This document shows positions 23,373-36,476 of a stretch of 64,000 bases of DNA, one piece after another; position 1 is the stretch's first letter; every line of letters starts with the position of its first letter. The position numbers and the translations under genes were made by a program. Source of the DNA: Euglena gracilis (Eukaryota; Euglenida; Euglenophyceae; Euglenales); contig CP154954.1 of NCBI GenBank assembly GCA_039621445.1, positions 64,376,891-64,440,890 of the forward strand. The letters are read 5' to 3'. Under the pieces are notes generated by a model. That model worked only from the letters and a program-made list of their open reading frames with translations. It ran no database searches and was not told the origin of the DNA.

Positions 23373-25648
23373 GAGGGTGGGGAGGGGCATGTCCGGGGGG
23401 GGGGGGTTGCAAAGGCGTTCCAATCCCCCCTCCTGTTTCTGATTTATCCGATGGACCCCAAAATGACCCAAACTCCATAGGTTTCGGGCCGAAAACGGGG
23501 GGCCAGGGATCAAAAAAACGCTCATTTTCGGCTCAAAAACAATTTTTCTGGGTCCGGGAGGCCAAAAAAAAAAACTTCCTTTCAGGCAAAAAATAATTCG
23601 ATGTTTTTCGAAATTTTTGACCCAGAAATGACCCAAAATGTGTGTGTTTTAGGTATAAAAAAAACAGGACGCCGGGTTGGGGGGGTCAGAAAACGCACGT
23701 TCTGAGCACAATTTGCCACGACAACAAGAAGCAGCATCCACACCAAAGTTGGGGGAACAAGGTTCAACATATAAGGGCTGTCACTATAAGGATCTGTCGC
23801 CTACCTTTGTGCTCGCTGGCTTGACTGTACTCACGGACCCGACAGGTGACAGTTTCCCAGGGGGGGTCAGTACCAAATTTTTCACCATTCATTTGGTTTT
23901 CAACTTTTTTTTGACCGCGCAAAAAAAACATGTCTTTGGAATCAACTTGTTCCCAAAATCATGCTTTTTTGGCATTTATGTAACAGCCAAACGAACCGCC
24001 AAAAAAATGCACCAAACTTCTTGGTTTTCGAATTTTTTCAAGGGTCCATATTGTCGGACCTCGCTTAGCACAAAGTGGAGGAAGGAAAGAAAAGAATAAC
24101 CTTTGGAGGGTCCCAGGTGCCCCCCTGGGGTCGGTCCAGACCCTGTGGGAGGCAGGGCGGTCCTCAAGGAAATGAAAAAAAAACTTGGCTGTCCCAGCAC
24201 ACTCAATGCAAAATACACAGGAAAAATGGGCAAGGAAATTTGGCGTATTTTTGGCAAGAACAGGTCGACACTGGGACAAGAATTGATTCCTCTCATCCTT
24301 GGATCATCGCCGATCCACCCAAAGCGTCAAAATGTGTTTTTCGAATTTTTGATTTTCGACCCTGTTCAAGCCCCAGCCCGGCCCTTGGTCGGCCCTTTGG
24401 CCCAAAGGGGGGTTCTCAAGGGGAAAAAAACTTCCCGTCCCTCCTGTTTCGAGGTGTTTGATGCTGGAATTGACCAAAATTTTGAACAGTCTTAACATGG
24501 GGATGTGTGCCCTTGGTTTCTGCTTCTGACGGCATTTGACAAATGAATAAATGGACACATCCTGAAACAGGAGCTGACACAAAGCGTTATTTTTCATTGA
24601 TGCATCAGAATTGGCTGTTTACGGTGCTTACCCGCAGTTGGAGGGCTCACGTCTCTGAATTTTTATCTGGAGTTTTCCGTAGCTATCCGCAGTTGTCCAA
24701 GTTAACTGTAGTTGCAAAAATGCTTGCATTGACTGGGTCAACCATCCAAAAAAGGCTCAAATACAAAAGAAAGACAGATTAAACGTCATTCAACCTTTGA
24801 GATGTCCAAATACCACAATGGATCAGATTGCAGTGTATCCAATACATGGGCATGTAATACACATGCTGATATACACTCATGTGTGAGGCCCCTCCCCTCC
24901 AATCAAAAACCCTAAGTCTTGGCCCACGCTCTTTCAAAGGAAAGGCTCCTCTCAAGAAGCGGCCCCAACACAGCTGCCCAAAATGAGCGGCCATGTTGGG
25001 TTTTTGTGTGATTTGCAAATGGAGAATTCGGGGGGGGCCACATGGCGTAAGGATGACATCTTTTCTCGGTGCCTTCAGAAAAATTAAGTTGTGGTCGTGC
25101 ACTGCACACGTGCACAGTGTGCAGCCAGAGCACATGTGCGCAATGGCCATATCCGCTGTGCACATAACTGTTCCGTATCCAGCTATGGCTGGATCTGCTC
25201 TTCTGAAGCAGGGCCCCCCAAACCTGTGCACCTGGTTAGTTCCTGACAGCAGTGCTCCAGACAGAAGGGTCTCAAAATGGGGCTTCAAAAAGAGTGCAAA
25301 ATTTCGCACATATGCAGTACAAAATTGAAAACCTTAACTGCGAGTTGGGACGCCTAAGTTCCAGACTGCTGGAACGACAAAAATTAGGAGGGTGCGCTAG
25401 GTGGGTGCCCTTTCTTCACCACACCTCGGCATCCCCCCCCAGAGGTGGGGACAGCAAAAATTTGGCTCTGGGGTATTTTTGGAGGGCAGATGCCCACAGG
25501 TTTCCCGCCCTTCTAAAAAATGCAGGCTCACTCTCCGTCCAATCCGCAATGGGAAGTACCCCCTACTTGTGACCAGGGGTGTAGGATTCCCGCCTTTGAT
25601 AAAGTGATGAATCGGAAAAACGAATTTTTTGTCCAATGCGACGCTCAC
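23373..25648. other. Intron-like or intergenic, no gene recognised
   Basis: AT-richer sequence. At 23,450-23,640 lies one unit of the 'AACGCTCATTTTCGGCTC' satellite found in arrays at 51.6 kb. At 24.0-24.45 kb there is a partial match to family-C/D cores. No exon-like segment was found. Confidence 0.4.
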
Positions 25649-25764
25649 AATCGTCGTCCGAATCCGGTGACGGATTGAACATAATTGTGAGCAGCGGCTT
25701 CCGAAGGGCTTGCTTCCGCTCCTTCTCCTTCCTCCGCTCGGCAGCTTGCTGGTTGCACACATCC
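25649..25764 (-). CDS. Internal exon bounded by conventional splice sites
   Basis: It starts after a classic acceptor (TTTTTTTGTCTGTCTTTAAAG) and ends before a GTGAGC donor. It encodes a basic helix (AAERRKEKERKQALRKPL), then LTIMFNPSPDSDDD. It joins in frame (phase 2) to the exon at 26,671-26,846 through a 906-bp GT-AG intron. Unrecognised protein, perhaps nuclear given the basic stretch followed by an acidic one. Confidence 0.8.
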
Positions 25765-25801
25765 CTTTAAAGACAGACAAAAAAATAAGAGATGTTTATA
25801 T

Positions 25802-26315
25802 GGCAGCAAGATTCTACTTGCCTCCCCGGGGGGCCAAGTAGAATCCCCAGGGGGGGGGGGGTCCAAGTAGCATCCCCCGCGCCCGACCTTCCCCCTGTTT
25901 CGGTCCCGCGGGGAACGGTGCCACATCCAGGCCAAATCGGTCGGATCCGGGGAGACTTGGCACTTAATTGGAGGAATAGGGTTAGGGTTAGGACTGGCGT
26001 GCCGAAAATGGGTACTTTTTGGGACCAAAGTTAGGCCGAAAGTTAGGTCGCCGGTTTTGGAAGATTTTTGGGTCACCCTTAAGTCGTAAGTTTACCAAAA
26101 ATCGACCCCGATTCGGTCAGAAACCGTCAGGAACGCGGCCGAACCGCTCCCTAAATTCCGGAAAGGGAGTACCCGCCGGGAATCTGGTTGCGCACCTGAC
26201 CCTATCCCGAAAAATAACCCCAAATTCTCCTGAAGGTCGGAATCGGGAGATGCTACTCGGACCCCCCCCTGGAGATTCTACTTGGCCCCCGGGGGGCAAG
26301 TAGAATCTTGTTGCC
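25802..26315. mobile_element. TIR element with 8-bp duplication GTTTATAT
   Basis: A 514-bp element with 21-bp ends that match at 20 of 21 (left begins GGCAGCAAGATTCTACTTG). It is flanked by a perfect GTTTATAT duplication at 25,794-25,801 and 26,316-26,323. Inside, CAAGTAGAATC motifs recur as inner inverted repeats next to C/G runs, and GGGTTAGGGTTAGG occurs once at about 25,980. It sits in the GT-AG intron about 30 bp from the acceptor. Confidence 0.85.
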
Positions 26316-26670
26316 GTTTATATATGGAGGAAAATATGGGGTTCCAAAGGGCAAATTACGTGTCAATCTGCGATCGGACGTTGCACTTGGCAGGTGTTGA
26401 AAAACACCAATGGTGTAGGGGCCTTTCTGCATATTGGGGGAGGGCATCCCCCGCACCATCCCCCGCATATTTTTCCATAGTAGCAGGTCCCCCCCTCAGG
26501 GTTCGAGACAAAGAGGGTGTACAGGGTTTAGGTGAGGGGTGTCCCTCCCCCTCCTCTCACGAGGGTTCCGCCCCCCTCCCACCTCCTACCAGGGCGGTCC
26601 GTAAGGGACGGGATTTTTTTTTTTAGTTAAGGACCGCCCTTAAGGACCGGTGGCAGGGAGGGGGGCTCAC

Positions 26671-26846
26671 CCGCTGCCCAACTCATTGCCGATCAACTCG
26701 TCCAGGGAAGCAATGGCGTCCTCGCTGGAGTTCATAATATTGGACGCCCCATAGGTTGGGCGCCGGAAGGGGACTTGGAAGGGGGCGTCCCCAGATTGCC
26801 GGCTGGAGCGTGCCATCGTCACATCTGAGATGGAAGGCTCATAGGC
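26671..26846 (-). CDS. Internal exon bounded by conventional splice sites
   Basis: It starts after an AG acceptor (GCACGTGCAG) and ends at a canonical GTGAGC donor (minus strand, 26,670). It encodes EPSISDVTMARSSRQSGDAP, then NSSEDAIASLDELIGNELGS. Joined to the 25.65-25.76 kb exon it stays in frame. A TGA inside the donor could be misread as a stop codon. Confidence 0.8.
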
Positions 26847-27116
26847 CTGCACGTGCGTGGATGGGTGGCGATGGTGGGGGGTGGTCAGACCCCGGCCAAC
26901 CACGATGGCACCCGCCAAAGAAAATCCCTTTGGTGCTGAAGGCGCACAAAGGAAAATTTTGACCTAGAAATCGGCGCCCCCAGAAATACGGGAAGGCCTG
27001 GTGTGGTCGACCCCCCAACCCACCAACCAAAGGGTTGCGGGGATTCCCATACAGCCTTGGGTGTGAGGGTGGTTTGCGTGGGTGGATGGGTGGGTGGGTG
27101 GGTGGGTGGGTGGGTC

Positions 27117-28322
<1,206 letters not shown>

Positions 28323-28509
28323 GCGCGCATGTGTGCCTGCTCCACTGACAAATCTTGGGTCAATGCGTTCGCTGGGGAGTATCCGGCGGACAACATTTCA
28401 TTACAACACAAGAAACCCAAGAAAAATTCCCTCAATTTCACCTTTCCTGCCTCAACCTAAGACAGGGGGGGGAAATATGCAACAAATTGTGAATAAATTC
28501 CTTTAGGAG
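28323..28509. other. Possible exon remnant and MITE end
   Basis: At 28,345-28,420 the minus strand reads AGYSPANALTQDLSVEQ, weakly exon-like. CAGGGGGGGGAAATATGCAA at about 28,463 is a left end of the ATGCAAAA MITE family, and its likely other end (AAATTATGCAA) is at about 41,008, on the far side of the 12-kb insertion. Confidence 0.35.
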
Positions 28510-28534
28510 CTCCACACCAGGGTTCGATATAAGG

Positions 28535-29115
28535 ACAGGTGGGGGGGGGTGGTCCGGACCCCCCCCCTGCGGGCCAGGAGGGGGGGGGGGGGGGGGGACA
28601 CCCCCCCCCACCTAAACAGGTGCGCGGTCAGGGTGGCCGAAAATTTTTGACCCCCCAAAACGACCAAAAGTGCCATTTTGGGCACTTTTTGGGCAAAAAT
28701 GTGCCAAAAATGCAAAAAAAAATTCGGCGCGAAGCGCCGGAGGAAAAAATTGACCCTTTTTGGGGGGGGTCAATTTTTGCCCCCCAGGGTTGGTCCGGAC
28801 CCCCCTTGCAGGGGGGGGGGGGGGTGGTCCGGACCCCCCCCTGCGGGCCAGGAGGGGGGGGGAGGGGGGGAGACACCCCCCCCCACCTAAACAGCTGCGC
28901 GGTCAGGGTGGCAGAATTTTTGGCCCGGCGCAAAGCGCCGGGCCGAAAATTTTTGACCCCCCAAAACGACCAAAAGTGCCATTTTGGGCACTTTTTGGGC
29001 AAAAATGTGCCAAAAATGCAAAAAAAATTCGGCGCGAAGCACCGGAGGAAAAAATTGACCCTTTTTGGGGGGGGGTCAATTTTTGCCCCCCAGGGTCGGT
29101 CCGGACCCCCCTTGC
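28535..29115 (+). repeat. Two tandem family-C cores
   Basis: A unit of about 300 bp occurs twice: GGTCCGGACCCCCC, GCGGGCCAGGAGG, ACCTAAACAG, GTGCGCGGTCAGGGTGGC, CCAAAAGTGCCATTTTGGGC, GGCGCGAAGCGCCGGAGG (second copy GGCGCGAAGCACCGG). Further single cores are at 37,155, 40,520 and in each family-C MITE. Confidence 0.8.
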
Positions 29116-29239
29116 AGGTGGGATTAGGATTAGGATTAGAAGTGCCCCACGTCGTGCAATGCCCAAGGACGACAGGGCCACTATGGCCCTGCCTCCAAGG
29201 GGCCTACCCGGGGCCTGGATGACGCTCCAGGAGCGTGGT

Positions 29240-29960
29240 ACAGGAGACTAGTCCGCGGGTGGGGCGGTGGCGTGGGGTTCTCTGACCCATCCAACACCGG
29301 CTGGGTCAGAGGAAAGAGGAGGAAATGGAGGAAAGGGAAAACGTTCTTCTTCGTTCTCCTGCGGAGGTACTTTGCTTAAGGACAAAAGCAGGGGGGGTTT
29401 GAGGCTCCCTGCTGCTGACCCAGCATATGCCATTGGGAGAATAACTATACACTGGCGGGATGGGTGGTATGTAAGACGGGCCAGGGTAGAGGGCTGGAAT
29501 GTCCACAGCAATCCCAGCTGTGCCAGGCAGCACTGAAAATCCACAAACCCCACGGCGACGAGGTCCATAGGTATTGCTCTCCCAAGTCGGACAGCGGCGC
29601 TGAGTTCGTCACCAAGAACGGTTGCCTGAGCGGCGGAGGGTGGGGGAAAGGCTACAAGCTGCGCAGGTGGGTCGGCGGGCATTGTGCGGCAGGAGTTGGT
29701 GGCGGCTGCGGTGGGGCCTGGGGGCTGGGCTTGGGGGCCGACCTGCTGCTGGGGGGGGGGGGGTGGTGGAGCCCTGGGAGGGCAGGCGGCAGACCGACAA
29801 GGGGGCGGTGATGGGGCGAGTAGCCGCGGCTGGGGAGCATGCAGCAGGCCGGCGGGCTCGGGCTGGGTTGCAAGGCCCGGGGGCGGGGTGGTTGGTGGAG
29901 GTCTTTCCACCATCACATGACGAGGTTGCAGAAGGTGGCCTTCACACAGGGGGCACTAGG
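29240..29960. CDS. Coding-like island inside the 12-kb element
   Basis: The plus strand reads HGDEVHRYCSPKSDSGAEFV and NGCLSGGGWGKGYKLRRW. The minus strand has a 222-codon open frame including LGDELSAAVRLGRAIPMDLV and a Pro-rich end. Both have fair codon composition. I cannot choose between them and recognise neither. Confidence 0.35.
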
Positions 29961-30599
29961 GAAAAGTAATTCCCCAAGACAACGCCCAGCCAGCTGACCC
30001 AGATCACTGCCGTGGGTGTATGTGCGGCGAGCGCATGCTTGCGCTGTGGCAGACAGGCGGCAAGGGGGTTTGGAAAAGTGGTGCAGATTCTAAGCAGGTT
30101 CCTGGTACCTGTCCACAGCTGATGGCTGTGCACTGGTGCCATGGAGGTACTATTTGCCGGGTGTGCAGCAGGGCAGGTTTTGTGGATAAGATTCGGCGGG
30201 GGGCACTCGACTGGAGGAGGCCAGCAGTCGTGTGGGGATCTGGGCCACAGTTCAGCACCCATGAAGGTGAACATGAAGGGTCGTCAGACCCCACCAATAA
30301 GACAACGAAATTTAGCTGGCCTTGGGAGGGGTCCAAGCCTTCCATAAACTGGTAACATCCTCCGGGCAGGGCGGCCAGCGGTCCCCATTGAAAGCCCGGC
30401 GTAAGATATGCGGGTCTCAGGTGTCGGTTCGGCGCAGGGTGTATGCGGCTGCCTGCCAGGAGTGCAGCTCGCATAGCCGTGGGAGCTAGTCGCCCTTGTT
30501 GGGAGACAGGCTCGGCTAGGGCCAGCGCTGCATTGCGCTCCCCAACAGACACCTTCAGCATGGGGGGTATGGTGGAGAGACAAGGCAATTGTAATGCGC

Positions 30600-33100
30600 A
30601 CGGGGGGGGGGGGGGGTGGCAGGAGGGGGGGGAGCGGGTGGTCAGCCTGCCACCCTGATCAGGGGTGGGTGTTGGGGGTGGTCACATGGGAAGAAATGGC
30701 GACAAGAAAATGCCTGCCCGACAGCCTCACTGGAAAACCGCCACAAAACATCTGGTGACCTTGCCGACAGCAGGAGAGGATGACGGCAGCAGGAACCGAG
30801 AGAACATCGATTGGACGATGGCCGCAGGGACTGAGAGAACAACGAGTTGAAGACGGCTGTAAGGACCGAGAGGTGGGCCGGGAAGACAATGCAGCACCCC
30901 AATACAGGAGGGGGGGTGTTGGCGGGCCAAGGGCCCTGGGGGGGGGGGGGCACAGGCTCGGTGATGCAGGGTCTGGTCTTTCCTGAAACATTTCGCACCT
31001 CCTAATAATATTGGGCCTGATTGTGGTTGTGCAATTTGAAAAGCATCCAAAAGGCCAGAGGGGGGGTTCGGTTGTCGTGAGTGATGCAGACTGGGGAGGG
31101 GGGGATCATGTGGTGCAATACAAAATTCCTTGAACCTGGCTTCTGGCAACCTGCAGAAAAAAAAAAGGAGAAAGAGAAGAAGAATATAAAGCAAAAAAAT
31201 AAAAAATATAAAACAATAAAAAAAAGGGCAAAAAAAGTCAGGGCCATGGTGCAATCAGAAGAAAGGTCGGGCTTGTACCATCCATATGTCTCACATCTAC
31301 CCCCCCGTCGCTTTTCTACTGCCCACCTCACAGTGCCATCTGACGTCCCCTTCAAGGCAGACACCTTCTCCAATTTGGTCACCTGCACAGGCGGGCCCGG
31401 TCGGGCACATGCCTCCCACAGGCTGGCAGGGACACGTGCACAGTACCGGTCCAAGCCCGACCCTGGCACAGCGATGGACCATGTGCCAGGCCGGCGGAGG
31501 GGTGGGGGGATGCATGCAAGCGCATGCTGCTGTGTTCAAGTAGGAGGGGGCGTTATGTGGCATCACCGGGTCACGCCTGAAAATGGCACTCTCTGAATGC
31601 TGATATGGGCGGAGGGGTGACTGGGGTGCTAGTGAGTTGACGGTGGGGTCTTGGGACGGCTAGGGGGGGGGTGGATGCGCATGCTACCCCTCTGGGCCCT
31701 GGTGCTACGGCGGGGTTAATAGGGGATGCACTGAAAATAAATAAGAAAAACGGGCACATGTACAGCCCTGTTTTCACAGAATCCATGGTCCGTCGACTTG
31801 GGTTGGGGCCGGGCCAGGACATTGAAGCATACACCAGCGCTGCCAGCCGGCATGGCCAAAGCCACCCCACAGGATCAAAATTGGACAGGGGAGGAGGGAG
31901 TGGGATGACACATGGAAAGAGACAGAATCAATTGTGAGCGTGGCACCGCGTGCGGGGAGGGGGTTCACCCAGGGAAATCTCCGAGCAGCTCGAAGAATGT
32001 GCGCCGCAAAATGTGGTGGGTCTAGGCTGGGGGGGGGATTTGGGACACGTCCTGGGTTGGGGATGAGGGATTTGGTGTTGTGAGTGATTTGTGAGATGCG
32101 TGGGGGGGTCAGGATCAGAGCTGCAGCTGTATGTGAAGAGGGGTCGTGGGATAGAACATAGAATACCAGGACCCTAGGTTCTAGGAGCCTGCAAAAAAAG
32201 AAAAAGAAAACAAAAAAGAAAGGAAAAATGAAGAGAAATGCCAAGAAAAAGACAGAAATTTAAGGTCATGCGGGTATGCATACAAAACATGGCGCTTGGA
32301 CAGCCAGGGACCGTTGATGGGGCCAGGCCTGGCCACCATTCAGCGGCGGCCATGCGCTTGACCTGGCCGGTCTGGTGCCCAACCTGGGGAAATGCTTGAT
32401 TGGGGAGGGGGACATCAGACACCCAGAGATGGGCAGAGGAAAGAAACACGGGAGGATGAGAAAAATATGGACGATGGGGGAAGGGTTGTGTGCGTAGGCG
32501 AATGATCATGCTGAAAATGGAGCTTTCTGAATTTTGGGATGAGCAGAGGGGTGACCAGGGGGGTGTTAATGAGTTGGTGATGGGGCCTTAAATCGGCTGG
32601 GGAGGGTGGCTGCACGTGCAACCCCCTCTGCAGCCCTGGATCTGCCAAACAACGGGGCGGGGGGGGGGGGGGGGGTGCAACCAGAACAACCGGGCCGCCG
32701 TAGGGCCCTGGTACACTATCCTAGCCTGAGTTGTCTACCCACCCGCATATTGACAATTTTGAAGTCCCAAGTTTCTTTGTCCATGGTCCGTTGACCGGGG
32801 TTGGGGCCGGGCCAGGGCATTGGAGCATGCATTGGCGCCGCCGACTGGCATGAGCCAAAAACACCCCACAGAATTGAAACTTGAGTGGGGGGGGGGGGGC
32901 ACGGGATGGCACATCAAAAAAGGGAGAGTCAATTGTGTGTGTGTGTGTGTGTGGTGTCGCGTGGGGATCTAGGAAATGCTCGCCTCAAAAATCCAGTAGT
33001 TGGGGGTGTGGGCCGTTAATGGGGGTTGACTTGGTGATTTCCTCGGGGGGGGGGGGCATGCCACACATAATCACATGTTTGGTGTGATGAACTTTCAGTG
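30600..33100. repeat. Diverged tandem copies, unit about 0.96-1 kb
   Basis: Segments recur at about 1-kb spacing. A 'CTGAAAATGG.(A/G)CT.TCTGAAT' block is at 31,577 and 32,512. A block reading GPAPT..VDGPW or GPAPTPVNGPW on the minus strand is at about 31,785-31,865 and 32,775-32,865. Poly-A/poly-T stretches followed on the minus strand by TGCAG lie at about 31,160 and 32,190. Copies are 65-80% alike by eye. Confidence 0.55.
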
Positions 33101-33480
33101 GTATGCCTGGTGACTCACGTGAGGGGTTTTGAGGGTGCGAGTGTTTGCGCTCTGTGGGGTAATGAAGGGTAGGCAGGGAGTTGTCCCAGTGCGTGGTGAA
33201 AAAGAAAAGATCTTTCTTGGGGGGTGAAGCCAACAAGTCAGAATGGACAATCGGAGTCAAGGGGGGTATTAATTTCGGGTGTGAATCAGTCAGTCACAAG
33301 GGCAATCTTATGTGTTCTGTGTGTCTCTTGAAAAAGCATCACAACAATTGGGGACATAAACCAAACAATTGGACAAGGAGTTGTTCGGGGGGAGGTATTC
33401 TCCTGTTGCCAAAAACGTTGGCCAAAATGTTGGGCCAAAATCTCAGAACTCCAAGCAATTCTCCGCACGCACACAAAAAT

Positions 33481-33795
33481 TCATCCAGGGTCATCCAGGG
33501 TCGCTGGGGAAGCCTCTGACGGCAGGCCGTCCGGGGCGTCCTCGCCGTGGTTCAGCTCCACGACGGCCTGCACCGCCCGGTCGGCGGTGCCCCCCAGCCT
33601 GGCCATTGCGGCATCCAGGTAGTCCCCCAGGGCGAGGGCCGCGTCGGGGCCGGGAGGCTCCGCCTCCGCGGCGGTGGCGTTGAGGCGCAGCGTGAGGGGC
33701 CCCTCAGCGCCGGGTTCGGAGGCCGCGGACCGCAGCGTGCCCACTGTGGTCTGCAGCGCCTCCACCGCGGCGGCCGGGCCGGGCCGGCCATGAGC
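33481..33795 (-). CDS. C-terminal exon inside the 12-kb element
   Basis: A minus-strand frame of about 105 codons ending at a TGA at 33,481-33,483. It encodes AAAVEALQTTVGTLRSAASE, then LGDYLDAAMARLGGTADRAV and VVELNHGEDAPD, ending LDDPG-stop. Third positions are almost all G/C, exactly like the host exons outside. The 5' boundary is approximate. Predicted helical; unrecognised. Its position between the TIRs implies either capture by the element or insertion of the element around a gene piece. Confidence 0.7.
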   Translation of the reverse strand, partial: AHGRPGPAAAVEALQTTVGTLRSAASEPGAEGPLTLRLNATAAEAEPPGPDAALALGDYLDAAMARLGGTADRAVQAVVELNHGEDAPDGLPSEASPATLDDPG

Positions 33796-33929
33796 CGCAC
33801 AGCCACGCAGTGCCAGGGGAGGGGCAGCTGTACGGTCTGGCTGGTGACCTGGTGGTATGGTGTGTGGTGGGGGGGTGGCTGGGTAGTCAGCATGCACCAC
33901 ATCATGGGGGGGGGGGGTAAATTTTACAG

Positions 33930-34850
33930 ATGTTAGGTGAGTTGAACACCATGGCTGGCGTTGGGTTATCCGGCAGTTCGGTGGGTTGGACACCACAGGG
34001 CCGTTGGGGTTGTTTCGAGATTCGCTGGGAAGAAACATCACAGGGAGGTTGAGGAAGGCCTGGAAATAAAAGGGTTGGATAGCATGGAGTATTTGGGGTG
34101 GTCCAGAACCTCGGAGGGCACGAGGTGCTTGGGGGCGAAAGCTCGGTAGGTATGTTTACTCGGGAGGTGGAAAGGTGGTACCCCATGGGGGGGCTGAAAT
34201 ACCGTGAAATTTGATAGCTTGTGGTCACCCGGAAATTTACAGGGTAAAACACCACGGGGTGGTGGTGGCATTCAGAGAGATGGTGGGTGGGACACCATGT
34301 GAAGGTTGGGATGGTCCGGTACAGTACACCAGTACACCATGTGGGGTGGGGAGGTCCAGGTTGGTGCATAGTGCACCATAATGATAGGATTGTCCGGAAA
34401 TTCATATGGTAAAATACTGGTAATGGGTCGGGAGAAACACCATGGGGGGTTCTGGTTATGCGGAAATTTGGTACATTGGATTTCTGGAAGTGATATGTGT
34501 CGAAGACCACTGGGGTTTGGGTTTGCCAGAAGTTCAGTAGGAAGAGTAATGGGTTGGCTGGGGTCATCCGGCATTTTGACGAGTTGGACTCCACAAGGTG
34601 GCTGGGCGATGGAGCATGGGGAGGCCTGGAGTATCGGAGTGGTCCGGAAGCTCGGTGGATAGGACACCATCAGGGCGAGGGCGTTATCCGCAGTTCAGGG
34701 GGTAGAACACCAACGGGTTGTCAGGTTTATGGAAAATAGAACACCATGGGGTTGGGCTATTGGGAAAATTCTGTGGCTTGTGGTGATCCGGAAAGTTGGG
34801 GAGGTCCAGGCAGTTGGTGTGCAGAAAGCCACCGGGGGGGGGGTGAGTTT
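33930..34850. repeat. Degenerate minisatellite, about 45-55-bp unit
   Basis: Repeats of CCGGACAAC...CATGGTGTTCTACC.. (minus strand), 15-20 diverged copies. The minus strand is open for 230 codons through much of it with a recurring FR/TTPxPHGV-like pattern. Codon composition is unlike host exons, so I treat it as a repeat. Confidence 0.65.
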
Positions 34851-35519
34851 TCCAGATGGGGGAGGGTTCAAAATTGCATGAGGCGGCAGAAGCAACCACG
34901 AATTGGATGGTGCATGCAAAAAAGAAAAACTATTGCATGCTGATGTCGGGTCATGAGGGATATCAGCAAAAATTCAACAAGCCGGAGAGAGTTGTGTATC
35001 ACTACGATCTGGAGGGGGAAATGGGCCGAGTGCCATGCAAATGGGGGGTGGGCTGGTGCAGGAGATGTTGATGGAAATTTGCTTCCCCAGCCTTTATTTG
35101 TGATTCTACCACAGTGGGGTTATCCTCAGAAATTTGGGGGTTCGCTGCGAAGAGGACTTGAGCTGCCGACTGGTGAGTCAGTGTGATATGACTGAAATGA
35201 GCTGCAAAAGAAATTCCGGTGAAATTTGTGGGCGAAAATTAAGATAGTGTTTAGAGGGCGGTGGCAGATAGGTGGTTGCACTTTAGCAGCCTGAACAAAA
35301 TTGAGACAAAGCGGGGGAGGAGGTTCCCAAATACCAAAAGGAGGAGGGTATCTGTGGGTGTGTGGGGGGGGTAGTGGGTGGAGGCAGAACCGGGCAGGGT
35401 TCCTGTGGTGCCGGACGGGGGTGGCGGAGGGGGAGGACCATGCTGGGGGGGGGGGGTGACGGGGAGGGGCGGCGGTGGGGCTGGCAGCAGGCCCATGGTG
35501 ACCGGCAGAGTGAGAACAT

Positions 35520-35838
35520 TGAGAGGTCGATGGCCGCAGCGGACCAGGGGAACAAGGCCAGGTCGACGGCCGCGGTGGACCGAGGGAACAAGGCCAGGTC
35601 GACGGCCGCGGTGGACCGAGGGAACAAGGCCAGGTCGACGGCCGCGGTGGACCGAGGGAACAAGGCCAGGTCGACGGCCGCGGTGGACCGAGGGAACAAG
35701 GCCAGGTCGACGGCCGCGGTGGACCGAGGGAACAAGGCCAGGTCGACGGCCGCGGTGGACCGAGGGAACAAGGCCAGGTCGATGGCCGCAGCGGACCAGG
35801 GGAACAAGGCCAGGTCGACGGCCGCGGTGGACCGATGG
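35520..35838. repeat. 36-bp minisatellite, about 9 copies
   Basis: Unit GACCGAGGGAACAAGGCCAG plus GTCGACGGCCGCGGTG, six copies nearly identical and three slightly variant (GACCAGGGG, GATGGCCGCAGCG). Because 36 is a multiple of three, several frames stay open on both strands (DRGNKARSTAAV on plus, STAAVDLALFPR on minus). High identity implies recent expansion. Confidence 0.9.
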
Positions 35839-36214
35839 AAAGCAGCACAGCGCAGCACAGCCAAGAGGGGGCATGTTAACGGGTTTAGGGCCCGGGGGGG
35901 GGGGGGGGTCGCTGGTTTCTGAGAGACATCTCGGGGGTAATGGCGTTACAGGGGTTGGTGCATTTTCACCCCTTATGATATGTGATAGGCCTGGGTGTGG
36001 TTGCGTGTTTGGAAAAGCAGCCAAAAAGCTGAGGGTTGATTGATTGGAGTGATGTGGGCTGGGGAGGGTCATCTGAAAAGATAGTTGCCCATGTGGAGGG
36101 GGTCATAAAACGTGACACAGCAGTCCACAAACTTAATTTCTGGCAGCCTGGGGGGGGGAGATGAAAGATGAATGAATGACTGAATGAATATTTGTATGCA
36201 GAAGAAAAAAAAAG

Positions 36215-36370
36215 CAAATACATGCTTAAATAAATAAATACATGCAAAAATAAATAAATAAACGACTAAATAAGCAAATAAATAAATGAATGCATAAACA
36301 AAATGAATGCATGCATAAATAAATAAAAAGAATAAATATATAAATAAATACATAAATAAATAAATAATGA
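36215..36370. repeat. (AAAT)n / (AATG)n tract
   Basis: About 155 bp of AAATAAAT and AATGAATG tetranucleotides. Confidence 0.9.
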
Positions 36371-36476
36371 ATGAATGCATGAATCTAAAAAATATGCATT
36401 AGACGGAATGCGGTGTGCAAATAAGTGTATGTATGGCAACTCCAACTGGGGGAGATGCCTGAAAATGATGCTATCT

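Noticed and set aside
23192-23400. Plus-strand and alternate minus-strand frames over the 23.2-kb island
   Set aside because: The chosen minus frame has far more natural composition (KPVFGALGEGWAIAAAEQ); the others are Pro/Arg/Ser-rich shadows.
25978-25996. GGGTTAGGGTTAGG as an internal telomere
   Set aside because: Only two units, inside a TIR element; too short to mean anything.
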